From an uncultured Paracoccaceae bacterium (GTDB taxonomy: Bacteria > Pseudomonadota > Alphaproteobacteria > Rhodobacterales > Rhodobacteraceae): a stretch of DNA of 64,000 nt. A model generated the notes under the pieces. That model did not search any database, was not told the origin of the DNA, and saw nothing but the letters and a program-made list of their open reading frames with translations. A program made the position numbers and the translations under genes. Positions 9,511 through 18,880 of this stretch are shown piece after piece. Positions within the stretch are counted from its first letter, which is position 1. Each line of letters begins with the position of its first letter. The stretch covers positions 1 to 64,000 of the forward strand of contig CANMFL010000004.1 of assembly GCA_947497185.1 (NCBI GenBank), given 5' to 3'.

Positions 9511-9676
9511 GCCGTCTTTGGGCCTGAGAGATTCACCCAATTTGGGCTTGCTCCTTCGGCGGACCATCAAAGGTCTCTCTTCGGCGTGTTATGTCCTTGC
9601 ACCGGTCCATTTGCCTGAGAGTGACCGGGGCGGTTGCTCCTTCGGCGACGGACTAAACCGGCTCTCCCGGTGCGGA
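9511..9676 (-). ncRNA. Tandem glycine riboswitch upstream of dadA
   Basis: Two aptamers are visible when read leftward. The first (about 9676-9598) has GGGAGAGCCGG, GCCGAAGGAGCAA and CTCTCAGGCAAATGGACCG. The second (about 9590-9511) has AAGAGAGACC, GCCGAAGGAGCAA and CTCTCAGGCCCAAAGAC. These are the conserved glycine-aptamer blocks in the right order, and the tandem pairing is the classical form. A GGCGC-GCAA-GCGCC hairpin just before the dadA ribosome site could be part of the expression platform. Confidence 0.95.
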
Positions 9677-9756
9677 CGTCTTGCGCGTTTCGTATCGGAA
9701 ACAATCGTTCCGATCAATGAAAATCGACAGACATCCGCGGAAGAGTAACAAAAATC

Positions 9757-12700
9757 CTACGCAGCCCCCCAGCCACCGCCGCCGGGCGTTTTCATGATAA
9801 ATGTCGCACCGGCTGGCAGGTCGATTTCATCGTTGCCTTTCAACGCAACAATCCGTCCATCAGGCATCCGCGCCGCGTTCTCGCCCGCCTGTCCTGCGTC
9901 CCCGCCAGCGGCACCAAACGGCGGCACAACGCGGTGCGAACACAGGGTCGTCACGGTCACATCCATTAAGAACGTCATCTCACGCAACGCACCATGGCCA
10001 CCGCGATACTGCCCCGCCCCACCAGACCCATGTCTGATGCCAAAGGTATTAAGCCGTACGGGAAACCGTTTTTCCAATATCTCGGGGTCGGTCATCAACG
10101 TGTTCGTCATATGCGTTTGCACGGCGTCACAGCCATTAAACTTAGGTCCAGCCCCCGTACCACCAGCAATCGTCTCGTAGTTCTGGAAGTCGTCGTTGCC
10201 CCAGATGAAGTTATTCATCGTCCCTTGCGAACACGCCATCGCGCCCAGCGCACCATATAGCGCGTTACACGCCGCCTGTGACACCTCGGTGTTGCCAGCG
10301 ATCACAGCCGCCGGATAGCGCGGGTTTAACATTGATCCTTCGGGGGCGATGATGGTGATGGGTTCCAAACATCCTTCGTTCAACGGGATATTACTGCCGA
10401 CCAACGTGCGAAACACGTACAGAACAACCGCGCGGCATACCGCAAATGGGGCATTGTAGTTGCCGCTGTGCTGGTCGCTGGTGCCTGTAAAATCAACGGT
10501 CGCATGGCGCGTGGCGCGGTCAACGCTGACCTTCACCTTGATCACCTGACCTTCGTCCATTGGATAATCAAACGCGCCGCCTTCGAGCGTATCAATCACC
10601 CGACGCACGCTTTCCGCCGCGTTGTCTTGCACATGCGCCATATAGGCGGTCACGACATCCGCGCCGTAAGTTTCACAGACCTTGAGCAGCGCCTGCCGCC
10701 CCGTTTCATTCGCGGCGACTTGGGCTTTCAAATCGGCCATGTTTTGCTGGATATTCCGGCAAGGGTATTTGCCAGAAGCCAGCACTGCCTCGGCTTCATC
10801 CCCCAGAAGACGACCACCGCGCACAAGCTGCACATTATCGATCAACACACCTTCGTCGTCAATATGCGTGCTGTCAGGTGGCCCCGATCCAGGTGTGCGC
10901 CCGCCGATATCGGCGTGATGGCCGCGCGAGCCAAGCCAGAACGCCACTTTGCCGTCCACAAAAACTGGCGTCACAACCGTCACATCCGGCAAATGCGTCC
11001 CGCCATTATAGGGCGAATTCAGCATATAAGCATCGCCCTCTGCCGCATCGGGGTTCAGGCGCATGACGGTTTTGATACTGTCCGACATCGATCCAAGGTG
11101 GACAGGCACATGCGGGGCGTTCGCCACCAAATCACCCTGCGCGTCAAAGATCGCACATGAGAAATCGAGCCGTTCCTTGATATTCACCGACCAAGACGTA
11201 TTGGCCAAGGTGGCCCCCATCTGGTCCGCGACGGACATAAACAGGTTCGACATGACCTCTAACACAATCGGATCGGCCTTTGTGCCAGCAGCGGGCGGGC
11301 GATGTGCGGCCCCTTCGCGGGTCAGGATCAGGTTGCCAGCCGCGTCAATCGCGCCGGACCAACCGGGTTCAATGATATTTGTGCCAGTCGGTTCCAGCAC
11401 TATCGCAGGCCCTTGGATTTTCGCACCAACACCCAGCGTCGTGCGATCGTATAGCGGCACGTCCTGCGGATCATCAAACGCAACAGGCGTCTGCGCTATC
11501 GGCGCAGCCACCAGATCGCCGTTCACAACAGGTGCGGGTGGCGTCGTGGCACCGCCAATCGCTTCGGCGCTCAGCATATCGAACAAAATCGACCGCTCTG
11601 GCGATGTAAAGCCAAAGCGCTGCTGATGCGCTGCCTCGAAATCCGCTTGCATGGCGGCAGGTGTACCTAACGGCACCTCTAACGGCTGATGCGATCCGTC
11701 ATAGCGCAAATGCGCCCGCGCTTCGGTACAGATGTCCGTCACACCTTGATTGCGCACCTCGTTTTCCACCTCACTGCGAAGCTCGGCCAATGCGGTCTCT
11801 GCCGTTTTCATATCCTCAAGCGGTGCATCAAGCTGCACCTCGCGCAGCGCCCTGATTTCAGCAAGCCCCATGCCAAAGGCGGACAAAACCCCCGCATGCG
11901 GATGCACAAAAACGCGGCTCATGCCCAGCGCGTCAGCCACAAGACAAGCATGCTGCCCCCCTGCCCCGCCAAAGCATTGCAGCGTATAATCCGTCACGTC
12001 ATGGCCGCGCTGGACCGAGATTTTCTTGATCGCGTTCGCCATGTTATCCACGGCAATCCGCAAGAAACCACGGGCGATATTCTCGGCACGACCGGGGCTT
12101 TCGCCAGTCTCGCGCGTGACCTGCTCAATAAGCTCCGCGAATTTTGCGACAACCGCATCACGGTCAAGCGGTAGATCCCCGTTCGGCCCAAACACCGCAG
12201 GGAAATGATCAGGCGACAGCTTGCCCAACATCACATTGCAATCAGTCACGGTCAGCGGGCCGCTGCGCCGATAACACGCAGGCCCCGGATCGGCACCAGC
12301 ACTTTCAGGTCCCACCTGAAAACGACCATCGCGGAACGTACAAATCGACCCGCCACCAGCTGCCACAGTGTGAATATCCATCATCGGGGCACGCATCCGC
12401 ACACCTGCAACTTCAGTCTCAAAGCTACGTTCATAGTTGCCTGCATAGTGGCTGACGTCCGTCGACGTCCCGCCCATATCAAAGCCGATCAGCTTATCAT
12501 GGCCAGCCAGCTCTGCCGTTTTCACCATGCCGACAATGCCACCCGCAGGACCGGACAGAATCGCATCCTTGCCTTGGAACAACGCCGCATCGGTCAAACC
12601 GCCCGAGGATTGCATAAACAATAGACGACCACAGACACGGCCTACGTCCAGCGCATTCGCGACCTGATCCACATATCGCCGCAGAATCGGGGACAGATAC

Positions 12701-13332
12701 GCATCGACAACAGTGGTATCACCACGCGACACAAGTTTGGCGAGGCGCGAGGTCGCATGGCTAGTCGAAATTTGGGTAAATCCGATGTCTCGGGCAATAT
12801 CAGCAGCGGCATCTTCGTGGATCGGGTTCAGATAGCCGTGCAAAAACGCAATCGCCACAGCGCGCAAGCCAGCATCAAAGGCCGTTTGCAACGCTTCGCG
12901 CACCGCCACCTCATCCATCGGATCAACAATCGCGCCATCCGCATCCAACCGTTCGGGGATTTCTGCGACGGTCTGATACAATAACTCAGGGCGTATGATC
13001 TCAAGATCGAACAACTTGGGGCGGTTCTGGTAGCCGATCTGCAAAAGATCACCGAACCCCTTGGTAATGAGCAGCAAAACGTCTTCGCCTTTGCGTTCAA
13101 GCAAGGCGTTTGTCGCAACCGTTGTGCCCATCTTAACCGCGCGAATCGATCCTTTGGGCGGTGTGTCCGTCTCCATCAGGTCTTTGATTCCCTGCACCGC
13201 CGCATCGACATAGCGCTCGGGATTCTCTGACAGCAATTTATGGGTCAGGATTCGCCCATCCGGCGTCTGACCGACAACATCCGTGAACGTGCCACCGCGA
13301 TCAATCCAGAATTCCCACTGCTTTACTGTCAT
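9757..13332 (-). CDS. 5-oxoprolinase / hydantoinase A-B fusion (ATP-dependent)
   Basis: This 1191-residue cytosolic enzyme joins HyuA and HyuB in one chain. The HyuA half (1 to about 660) has the actin-like ATPase motifs FWIDRGGTFTDVVG and GFDMGGTSTDVSHY. The HyuB half (about 690-1180) has MLNSPYNGGTHLPDVTVV and ends with TPGGGGWG. Eukaryotic-type 5-oxoprolinases of this length open 5-oxo-L-proline to glutamate with ATP; relatives open hydantoins, so the exact substrate is not certain. The ATG at 13332 follows GAGGG; an ATG four codons earlier has no ribosome site. The gene ends about 80 bp before the glycine riboswitch, on the same strand. Confidence 0.92.
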   Translation of the reverse strand: MTVKQWEFWIDRGGTFTDVVGQTPDGRILTHKLLSENPERYVDAAVQGIKDLMETDTPPKGSIRAVKMGTTVATNALLERKGEDVLLLITKGFGDLLQIGYQNRPKLFDLEIIRPELLYQTVAEIPERLDADGAIVDPMDEVAVREALQTAFDAGLRAVAIAFLHGYLNPIHEDAAADIARDIGFTQISTSHATSRLAKLVSRGDTTVVDAYLSPILRRYVDQVANALDVGRVCGRLLFMQSSGGLTDAALFQGKDAILSGPAGGIVGMVKTAELAGHDKLIGFDMGGTSTDVSHYAGNYERSFETEVAGVRMRAPMMDIHTVAAGGGSICTFRDGRFQVGPESAGADPGPACYRRSGPLTVTDCNVMLGKLSPDHFPAVFGPNGDLPLDRDAVVAKFAELIEQVTRETGESPGRAENIARGFLRIAVDNMANAIKKISVQRGHDVTDYTLQCFGGAGGQHACLVADALGMSRVFVHPHAGVLSAFGMGLAEIRALREVQLDAPLEDMKTAETALAELRSEVENEVRNQGVTDICTEARAHLRYDGSHQPLEVPLGTPAAMQADFEAAHQQRFGFTSPERSILFDMLSAEAIGGATTPPAPVVNGDLVAAPIAQTPVAFDDPQDVPLYDRTTLGVGAKIQGPAIVLEPTGTNIIEPGWSGAIDAAGNLILTREGAAHRPPAAGTKADPIVLEVMSNLFMSVADQMGATLANTSWSVNIKERLDFSCAIFDAQGDLVANAPHVPVHLGSMSDSIKTVMRLNPDAAEGDAYMLNSPYNGGTHLPDVTVVTPVFVDGKVAFWLGSRGHHADIGGRTPGSGPPDSTHIDDEGVLIDNVQLVRGGRLLGDEAEAVLASGKYPCRNIQQNMADLKAQVAANETGRQALLKVCETYGADVVTAYMAHVQDNAAESVRRVIDTLEGGAFDYPMDEGQVIKVKVSVDRATRHATVDFTGTSDQHSGNYNAPFAVCRAVVLYVFRTLVGSNIPLNEGCLEPITIIAPEGSMLNPRYPAAVIAGNTEVSQAACNALYGALGAMACSQGTMNNFIWGNDDFQNYETIAGGTGAGPKFNGCDAVQTHMTNTLMTDPEILEKRFPVRLNTFGIRHGSGGAGQYRGGHGALREMTFLMDVTVTTLCSHRVVPPFGAAGGDAGQAGENAARMPDGRIVALKGNDEIDLPAGATFIMKTPGGGGWGAA

Positions 13333-13449
13333 ATCGGCCCTCATTTGTTGTGAAATTGTTGTAGGGGGCGGCGAGACCTAAGGAAAGCGCAGATCAATGT
13401 CAGTTTAGGTTTGACACCTTGTGACGCATTGCGTAATCGGTCCCTCGTT

Positions 13450-13526
13450 GGCGCGGTAGCTCAGTTGGTTAGAGCGATCGACTCATAATCGATAGGTCGG
13501 GAGTTCAAGTCTCCCCCACGCCACCA
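13450..13526 (+). tRNA. tRNA with CAU anticodon (Met elongator, possibly Ile2)
   Basis: A 77-nt cloverleaf with encoded CCA is visible: acceptor GGCGCGG, D-arm AGCTCAGTTGGTTAGAGC, anticodon stem-loop CGACTCATAATCG with CAT, T-arm GGGAGTTCAAGTCTCCC, and 3' acceptor CCACGCC plus ACCA. One acceptor pair is a C-A mismatch (fifth pair). CAU can be elongator Met or lysidine-modified Ile2; I cannot settle this from sequence alone. The 3' end is reiterated downstream (see the 113-bp repeat). Confidence 0.93.
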
Positions 13527-13754
13527 CAACATCCCTCATTTATAACTGAACCCTTGCACCTCCACGATGGCCCGACTTGACGCGTTCGCTATCGCGAGCC
13601 ACGTTGAGTGCGGGAGTTCAAGTCTCCCCCACGCCACCACAACACCCCTCAGTTATAACTGAACCCTTGCACCTCTCCGATAGCCCGACTTGACGCGTTC
13701 GCTATCGCAAGCCACGTTGAGTGCGGGAGTTCAAGTCTCCCCCCCACGCCACCA
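13498..13754 (+). repeat. 113-bp tandem repeat containing the tRNA 3' end (2.3 copies)
   Basis: The tRNA T-arm plus acceptor 3' half including CCA begins at 13498. It recurs at 13611 and at 13724, each 113 bp apart. Between the copies a ~80-bp spacer is also repeated with a few substitutions and contains an imperfect hairpin around CCCGACTTGACGCG. The third copy has two extra C residues in the acceptor arm. No integrase gene is nearby. Confidence 0.9.
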
Positions 13755-13812
13755 ACCTCCCCTTTACTACCAACTATATTTAATGCGTGATCGCGCGGTC
13801 ACTTTGCGTATC

Positions 13813-13859
13813 TTGGGGGCCAGCCCCCAAACCCCCGGGATTTAAAGAAAGCCAAAGAA
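13813..13859 (-). repeat. Dispersed repeat family B, copy 1 (47 bp)
   Basis: Read leftward this is TTCTTTG, an A/T-rich spacer, then ATCCCGGGGG and the near-palindrome TTGGGGGCTGGCCCCCAA. The same unit occurs at 17839-17885 and 63433-63479, with a shorter relative at 36206-36229. Confidence 0.85.
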
Positions 13860-13927
13860 GGCAGAGTGGGTCTTTCCACTGCTTGCGTCACCCAGTAGTT
13901 TGACAGGCGACGATAAGGGGCGAGCGT

Positions 13928-15337
13928 ATGTCAATTCTGGATAATCTTAAAAACGTGCTTGGTGCTGACTACGTGCTGACGGGCGATGCCACGGCAAAGT
14001 GGCAAAAAGACTGGACCGGCGATTACGAACTCAAGCCAGCGGTTGTCGTCCGTCCCGGCACAACTGCCGAGGTCGCGGCGGTTTTGCGGATCGCGAATGA
14101 AGCGGAATTTGCGGTGGTTCCCGTGTCCGGCAACACGGGATTAACCGGCGCTACAGCCAACAACGGCGCGATCATGCTGTCCGTTGATCGTCTGAACGAT
14201 GTCCGCAAAATCGACCCTGATGCGCGATCCATGACTGTCGGCGCAGGTATGATCCTATCCTCGATCCATGACGCTGCAGACGCCCATGATCTGATTTTCC
14301 CGCTGACATTCGGCGCGCGCGGCAGTGCGATGATTGGCGGTGCGCTGTCTACGAATGCGGGTGGCTCTAATGTCTTGCGCTACGGCAATACACGCGATCT
14401 TTGCCTCGGCATCGAGGTTGTGCTTGCCGATGGGCGCGTCATGAACCTGATGAGCGAGCTGCACAAAGACAACTCTGGCCTAAACCTACGCAATCTGATG
14501 ATCGGGGCCGAGGGCACCCTAGGCGTGATCACCGCCGCCGTTCTCAAGTTGTTTCCCAAACCACGCGCCTACGCGACCGCAATGGTCGCGGTTCCAACGA
14601 TTGAAGACGCTCTGCGCTTGCTGAACCAAATTCAAGACGCCACCGGCGGTGCTGTCGAGGCGTTCGAATATATGCCGCGCCCCTATATTGATCGCCATAT
14701 CGAGCGGGTCAAAAGTGCGCGACAACCGTTCGACGACGCCTATGACGTGAATATCATGATCGAAATCGGGGCCACTGCTGTGAAAGATGCAACGCCCCGC
14801 GACGATGGAGCAATTCCGGTTGTTGCCCAACTCGAAGAAACGCTTGCTGCGATGTTCGAAGACGGCCGTGTTCTGGATGCTGTTGTGGCTCAAAACGAGG
14901 CGCAACGCCGCGAAATGTGGGCCCGTCGCGAAGCCGCTGGCGAGATTCTCTTCGATCCCGGCCAATGCGTGAACACTGACATTGCAGTGCCACTGAGCAA
15001 AGTAGGCCCTGTCCTAAGGTCAATCACAACACGCCTACAATCCATTGACCCGGACGTGCACGAAATCATCGTGGCGCACCTCGGCGATGGCAATATCCAC
15101 CACACGTCCTACCCTAGCCGCAACGAGCCGGACATCATGGCCGCAATGATCGAGGCTGTAGAAGATGTCGTTCAGGAATTTGGCGGTTCGTTCAGTGCAG
15201 AACACGGCGTCGGCAAATCGAAACTCGACACGATGCGGCGTCGCAAAGACCCCGTCGCCCTTGATGTAATGCGCGCGATCAAGGCGGCAGTTGACCCCAA
15301 AGGCATCATGAACCCCGGCAAAGTGATCCCGGATTAA
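13928..15337 (+). CDS. FAD-binding D-2-hydroxyacid dehydrogenase (D-2-hydroxyglutarate / D-lactate type)
   Basis: This 469-residue flavoenzyme of the GlcD/D2HGDH family oxidises a D-2-hydroxyacid to the 2-oxoacid and reduces a quinone, cytochrome or ETF. The PCMH-type FAD domain fills about residues 35-215, with VPVSGNTGLTGAT and GGALSTNAGGSNVLRYG. The C-terminal domain has HLGDGNIHH (metal/substrate His), SAEHGVGKSK and the closing MNPGKVIPD. AAGGGGCG precedes the ATG. Overall shape is closer to D-2-hydroxyglutarate dehydrogenase than to glycolate oxidase, but the substrate is inferred. It is convergent with hemC, 3 bp away. Confidence 0.9.
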   Translation: MSILDNLKNVLGADYVLTGDATAKWQKDWTGDYELKPAVVVRPGTTAEVAAVLRIANEAEFAVVPVSGNTGLTGATANNGAIMLSVDRLNDVRKIDPDARSMTVGAGMILSSIHDAADAHDLIFPLTFGARGSAMIGGALSTNAGGSNVLRYGNTRDLCLGIEVVLADGRVMNLMSELHKDNSGLNLRNLMIGAEGTLGVITAAVLKLFPKPRAYATAMVAVPTIEDALRLLNQIQDATGGAVEAFEYMPRPYIDRHIERVKSARQPFDDAYDVNIMIEIGATAVKDATPRDDGAIPVVAQLEETLAAMFEDGRVLDAVVAQNEAQRREMWARREAAGEILFDPGQCVNTDIAVPLSKVGPVLRSITTRLQSIDPDVHEIIVAHLGDGNIHHTSYPSRNEPDIMAAMIEAVEDVVQEFGGSFSAEHGVGKSKLDTMRRRKDPVALDVMRAIKAAVDPKGIMNPGKVIPD

Positions 15338-15340
15338 CCT

Positions 15341-16282
15341 CTAGTGATCCAGAAATCCGGGGCCTGCGCGTTCCAACAGCTTGGCCGCCATTTCGCGCCC
15401 CAACGCGGCGCCGTCCTCAATCGGGGCCGTGGCGTCATCGTTCAACACCTCGGACCCGTCCGTGCGCAATATCTCTCCGCGCAGGCGCAGCGTCCCGCCA
15501 TCCAATTCCGCCAAAGCGCCAATCGGCGTTTCGCATGATCCATCCAGCGCCTCAAGAAATGCGCGCTCTGCGGCCAATCGCTGGCCGGTTTCGGTGTCGT
15601 GCAAGGCCGTCAGCATCTCGGCCGCGCGTGTATCATCGCCGCGCCGTTCAATCCCGATTGCCCCTTGGGCCACGGCAGGCAGCATATCTTCGGACGCAAT
15701 CGCGGTTTTCGGCACGCCTTCCATGCCAAGCCGGTTCAGCCCCGCCATCGCCAAGAACGTCGCCTCTGCCACGCCGTCAGCCAGTTTCTTCAGCCGCGTC
15801 TGCACGTTACCGCGGAATTCAACCACATTCAGATCAGGACGCCGCGCTAACAATTGCGCACGACGGCGCAACGAGGACGTGCCAACAGTCGCGCCCTGCG
15901 CCAATCCAGCAATCCCCGTGCAAGTGTTCGAGATAAACGCATCGCGCACATCTTCACGCGGCAGATAGGTGTCCAACAGCAGGCCCGCGGGCTGCAACAC
16001 CGGCATATCCTTCATCGAATGCACGGCGATATCAATCGACCCGTCCAGCAGCGCATCTTCGATCTCGCGGGTGAACAACCCCTTTCCGCCAATCTCTTTC
16101 AGCGCACGATCCTGAATGATGTCGCCCGTCACCTTGATCACGCAAATTTCAAACGCAGCTTCTGGCAGATCAAAGGCGGTCATCAGTCTATCGCGCGTCT
16201 CGAACGCTTGGGCCAAAGCCAGCGGAGAACCACGTGTTCCAATGTTGAACGGTTGGGCGGGTGTCGGCAATTTTAATGTCAT
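15341..16282 (-). CDS. hemC: HemC, hydroxymethylbilane synthase
   Basis: HemC (porphobilinogen deaminase) joins four porphobilinogens into hydroxymethylbilane, the linear precursor of haem, chlorophyll and cobalamin. The 313-residue product has the N-terminal NIGTRGSPLALAQA, the substrate-loop VHSMKDMP, GTSSLRRRAQL, and the dipyrromethane-attaching Cys in LDGSCETPIGA (about residue 245). I chose the ATG at 16282, since the upstream in-frame extension would cross the hemE start region. It is divergent from hemE with 94 bp between starts, so the two pathway genes share one promoter region. Confidence 0.96.
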   Translation of the reverse strand: MTLKLPTPAQPFNIGTRGSPLALAQAFETRDRLMTAFDLPEAAFEICVIKVTGDIIQDRALKEIGGKGLFTREIEDALLDGSIDIAVHSMKDMPVLQPAGLLLDTYLPREDVRDAFISNTCTGIAGLAQGATVGTSSLRRRAQLLARRPDLNVVEFRGNVQTRLKKLADGVAEATFLAMAGLNRLGMEGVPKTAIASEDMLPAVAQGAIGIERRGDDTRAAEMLTALHDTETGQRLAAERAFLEALDGSCETPIGALAELDGGTLRLRGEILRTDGSEVLNDDATAPIEDGAALGREMAAKLLERAGPGFLDH

Positions 16283-16376
16283 GGCGGCTGTGTAGTCTCG
16301 TGGTCCCAGCCTGACAACTCCCTTGACATCAACCGCCCCAATTGGGACGAACCCGCAGATATAAAGGACGCCGCCC

Positions 16377-17408
16377 ATGACCCAACAAAAAACCATCCTA
16401 CGCGCACTCGCTGGTGAAACGCTTGAGACGCCACCGATCTGGATGATGCGGCAGGCAGGACGGTATTTGCCAGAGTATCGGGCAACACGTGCGCAGGCTG
16501 GTGATTTCCTGTCACTGTGCTACAATTCCGAACTGGCAGCCGAAGTTACGCTGCAACCAATCCGGCGCTACGGCTTTGACGCGTCGATCCTGTTTGCAGA
16601 TATTTTGCTGCTCCCCCAAGCACTTGGGGCTGATCTATGGTTTGTGACGGGCGAAGGTCCACGTCTATCCACCATCACCGATGCGTCCGGTTTGGCGAAA
16701 CTCAAACCCGCCGACGCAATCCACGAACACCTTGCTCCTGTCTATGAGACCGTCCGTATCCTGTCGCGCGAACTGCCCAAGGAAACCACTTTGATCGGTT
16801 TCGCGGGCGCCCCATGGACCGTCGCAACCTACATGATCGCAGGCAAAGGCACACCAGACCAAGGACCCGCCCACGCGCTGAAAAACGCGGATCGGGCGAC
16901 GTTCGAAGGCATCATCGACCTGCTCACGACCTCCACCATCGAATATCTATCGATGCAAATCGACGCAGGGGCCGAGGTGGTCAAACTATTCGACAGCTGG
17001 GCAGGGTCTCTGCAAGGCGACGATTTCCACAACTACGCGATCAAACCTGCGCAGAAAATCATCGCAGCCCTCAAAGAACGACATCCGCATGTGCCTGTTA
17101 TCGCGTTCCCACGCGGTGCTGGCGAACGCTATGTCGGGCTGCACGCGGCAACGGGCGCGGATTGCATCGCGGTAGACGATGGCGTGACGGCTGAATGGGC
17201 GGCAGCAAACCTGCAAACAGGCGGCTGCACCCAAGGCAACCTGAAATCATCGCACATGGTCACGGGCGGCCAAGACCTGATTGATGAGGTGAAACGCATC
17301 AAAGCAGCGTTCGCCAACGGACCGCATATCTTTAATCTCGGACACGGCATCACACCAGACGCTGATCCCGAAAACGTGCAATTGATGATTGATACACTGC
17401 GGTCATAA
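16377..17408 (+). CDS. hemE: HemE, uroporphyrinogen decarboxylase
   Basis: HemE removes four acetate carboxyls from uroporphyrinogen III to give coproporphyrinogen III in the cytosol. The 343-residue product carries the signature [16 protein letters not shown] near the N terminus, [17 protein letters not shown], and [12 protein letters not shown]. Length is standard. AAGGACG precedes the ATG. It is divergent from hemC; hemF lies 0.5 kb downstream on the other strand, giving a haem gene neighbourhood. Confidence 0.97.
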   Translation: MTQQKTILRALAGETLETPPIWMMRQAGRYLPEYRATRAQAGDFLSLCYNSELAAEVTLQPIRRYGFDASILFADILLLPQALGADLWFVTGEGPRLSTITDASGLAKLKPADAIHEHLAPVYETVRILSRELPKETTLIGFAGAPWTVATYMIAGKGTPDQGPAHALKNADRATFEGIIDLLTTSTIEYLSMQIDAGAEVVKLFDSWAGSLQGDDFHNYAIKPAQKIIAALKERHPHVPVIAFPRGAGERYVGLHAATGADCIAVDDGVTAEWAAANLQTGGCTQGNLKSSHMVTGGQDLIDEVKRIKAAFANGPHIFNLGHGITPDADPENVQLMIDTLRS

Positions 17409-17458
17409 AACAGCCGTTTTCACGCAACATATCGGGGATTCCCCGAAAAGGCCCCGAT

Positions 17459-17836
17459 ATGTTCCAAACGCTACGCCGCATCTTTTCCCGCATACGCTTT
17501 GTCATGAATGGCGTCAGATCGGCGATTTTTGGCATCGCAGTGGTCGCGACAACATGGATCGTAGCGCTCCCCGCTTCGAAAGCAGAAATCGCACGGTTGC
17601 AACTCACCTCTGATACGAGCGCTAACGCCGATGGCTTGCGGGACTACCGCATGGCGAAACTGCTGCTTCTGGTCGGAACAGATCGAACCTTTGACCTCAT
17701 CGCACGTCAATCGGGTTCCGGCATCACAGGTGACGAATTTCAGCTCGCCCTACAGATCTCAGTAAACGGCATCCCAAGCCAAGCCGCCCCCGTCAGACAA
17801 TCGGGCGCAAAGTTCATTCCTGCGCGCACCGATTAA
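17459..17836 (+). CDS. Hypothetical membrane-anchored protein (125 residues)
   Basis: This frame encodes a basic N terminus (RRIFSRIRF), one hydrophobic segment (about residues 20-38, ending in a possible signal-peptidase site near PASKA) and a soluble remainder of about 85 residues with no recognised motif. A short GAAAAGGCC lies upstream of the ATG; a second in-frame ATG at 17507 is possible. It follows hemE by 50 bp on the same strand and ends right before a family-B repeat. Export or membrane anchoring is inferred; function is unknown. Confidence 0.55.
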   Translation: MFQTLRRIFSRIRFVMNGVRSAIFGIAVVATTWIVALPASKAEIARLQLTSDTSANADGLRDYRMAKLLLLVGTDRTFDLIARQSGSGITGDEFQLALQISVNGIPSQAAPVRQSGAKFIPARTD

Positions 17837-17838
17837 GC

Positions 17839-17885
17839 TTCTTTGATTTTCTCTAAATCCCGGGGGTTTGGGGGCTGGCCCCCAA
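17839..17885 (+). repeat. Dispersed repeat family B, copy 2 (47 bp)
   Basis: TTCTTTG...ATCCCGGGGG then TTGGGGGCTGGCCCCCAA, starting 2 bp after the stop of the upstream gene. It is nearly identical in layout to the copy at 63433. Confidence 0.85.
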
Positions 17886-17887
17886 GA

Positions 17888-17907
17888 CGATTTTTCGCGA
17901 AAAATCG
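17888..17907. repeat. Palindrome, repeat family C
   Basis: CGATTTTTCGCGAAAAATCG is a perfect 20-bp palindrome, 13 bp before the hemF stop codon. Similar T-rich/A-rich palindromes recur at 36235, 36256, 40655, 49090, 49112 and 60776. Confidence 0.85.
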
Positions 17908-17919
17908 CGCCCCCTTAGA

Positions 17920-18810
17920 TCAAACCCACTTTGCCATCGGTGGCAGGCTCATCAAAACAGCGTCGGCGTCATGGCCAGTCGCCAAGCCGAACTTGGTCCC
18001 ACGATCATAAACCAGATTGTATTCCGCATAGAGGCCACGGTGCACAAGCTGAGCATCCTTGTCCGCTTCTGACCAATCCGTGCCGCGACGTTTTTCGACC
18101 AGAGGCACATAGGCTGGCAAGAACGCCCGCCCGATATCTTGCGTCAGCGCGAAATCTTTAGCCCAATCACCCGTGTTGCGATCATCCATAAAGATGCCAC
18201 CGACACCTCGCGCACGTTTGCGGTGCGGAATATAGAAATACTCATCCGCCCATTCTTTCAACGCCGGATACAAATCAGTCCCGTGTGGGTCGAGATGCTG
18301 TTTTTGGGTATCGTGAAAATGCGCCGTGTCTTCAGCGTACCCCAAGCAAGGGTTCAAATCTGACCCGCCACCAAACCACCATGCATGTGGGGTCCAGAAC
18401 ATCCGCGTGTTCATATGAACCGCTGGGGCATGGGGGTTCTGCATATGTGCAACCAGCGAAATACCCGACGCCCAAAAGCGCGGGTCGTCGTCCATGCCTG
18501 GCACACCACGGGCGGCCATCGCTTTTTGCGCGGCATCGCCTAGCTTGCCGTAGACTGTCGAGATGTTCACCCCGACCTTTTCGAAAACCCGACCGCCGCG
18601 CATCACAGACATCAATCCGCCACCTGCGTCGCCACCATCGTCCGCGGTGCGCGTCGTTTCAGATACTTCAAAACGGCCCGTAGGCATGTCCGCAGTCGGA
18701 CCATCCGTCAACGTATCTTCTAGATTCTCAAAGGAAGCGACGATCTCGTCGCGCAATGTCCGAAACCACGCAGCAGCGGTTTCTTTCTCGGTTTTCATCT
18801 CGTCTGACAT
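17920..18810 (-). CDS. hemF: HemF, oxygen-dependent coproporphyrinogen III oxidase
   Basis: HemF converts coproporphyrinogen III to protoporphyrinogen IX using O2. The 296-residue protein contains the family blocks HMNTRMFW, WWFGGGSDLNPCLGY, RARGVGGIFMDDRN and LYAEYNLVYDRGTKFGL. AAGGAAG precedes the ATG at 18810, so the longer frame is not needed. A perfect FNR-type box lies 71-84 bp upstream, suggesting oxygen-dependent control. It is divergent from a lipoprotein gene. Confidence 0.97.
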   Translation of the reverse strand: MSDEMKTEKETAAAWFRTLRDEIVASFENLEDTLTDGPTADMPTGRFEVSETTRTADDGGDAGGGLMSVMRGGRVFEKVGVNISTVYGKLGDAAQKAMAARGVPGMDDDPRFWASGISLVAHMQNPHAPAVHMNTRMFWTPHAWWFGGGSDLNPCLGYAEDTAHFHDTQKQHLDPHGTDLYPALKEWADEYFYIPHRKRARGVGGIFMDDRNTGDWAKDFALTQDIGRAFLPAYVPLVEKRRGTDWSEADKDAQLVHRGLYAEYNLVYDRGTKFGLATGHDADAVLMSLPPMAKWV

Positions 18811-18880
18811 GCATCTTCCTTTAGTCTGATATTGCATAACATTCTGTGCTATAGCATGCCATAGACCGGACCACAGACCC

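Noticed and set aside
9469-9570. 34-residue N-terminal extension of DadA
   Set aside because: It is read from the glycine riboswitch; the ATG at 9468 has GGAGA and begins right at the FAD-binding motif.
13498-13754. Two additional tRNA genes
   Set aside because: Only the T-arm/acceptor half is repeated; D-arm and anticodon arms are missing in copies 2 and 3.
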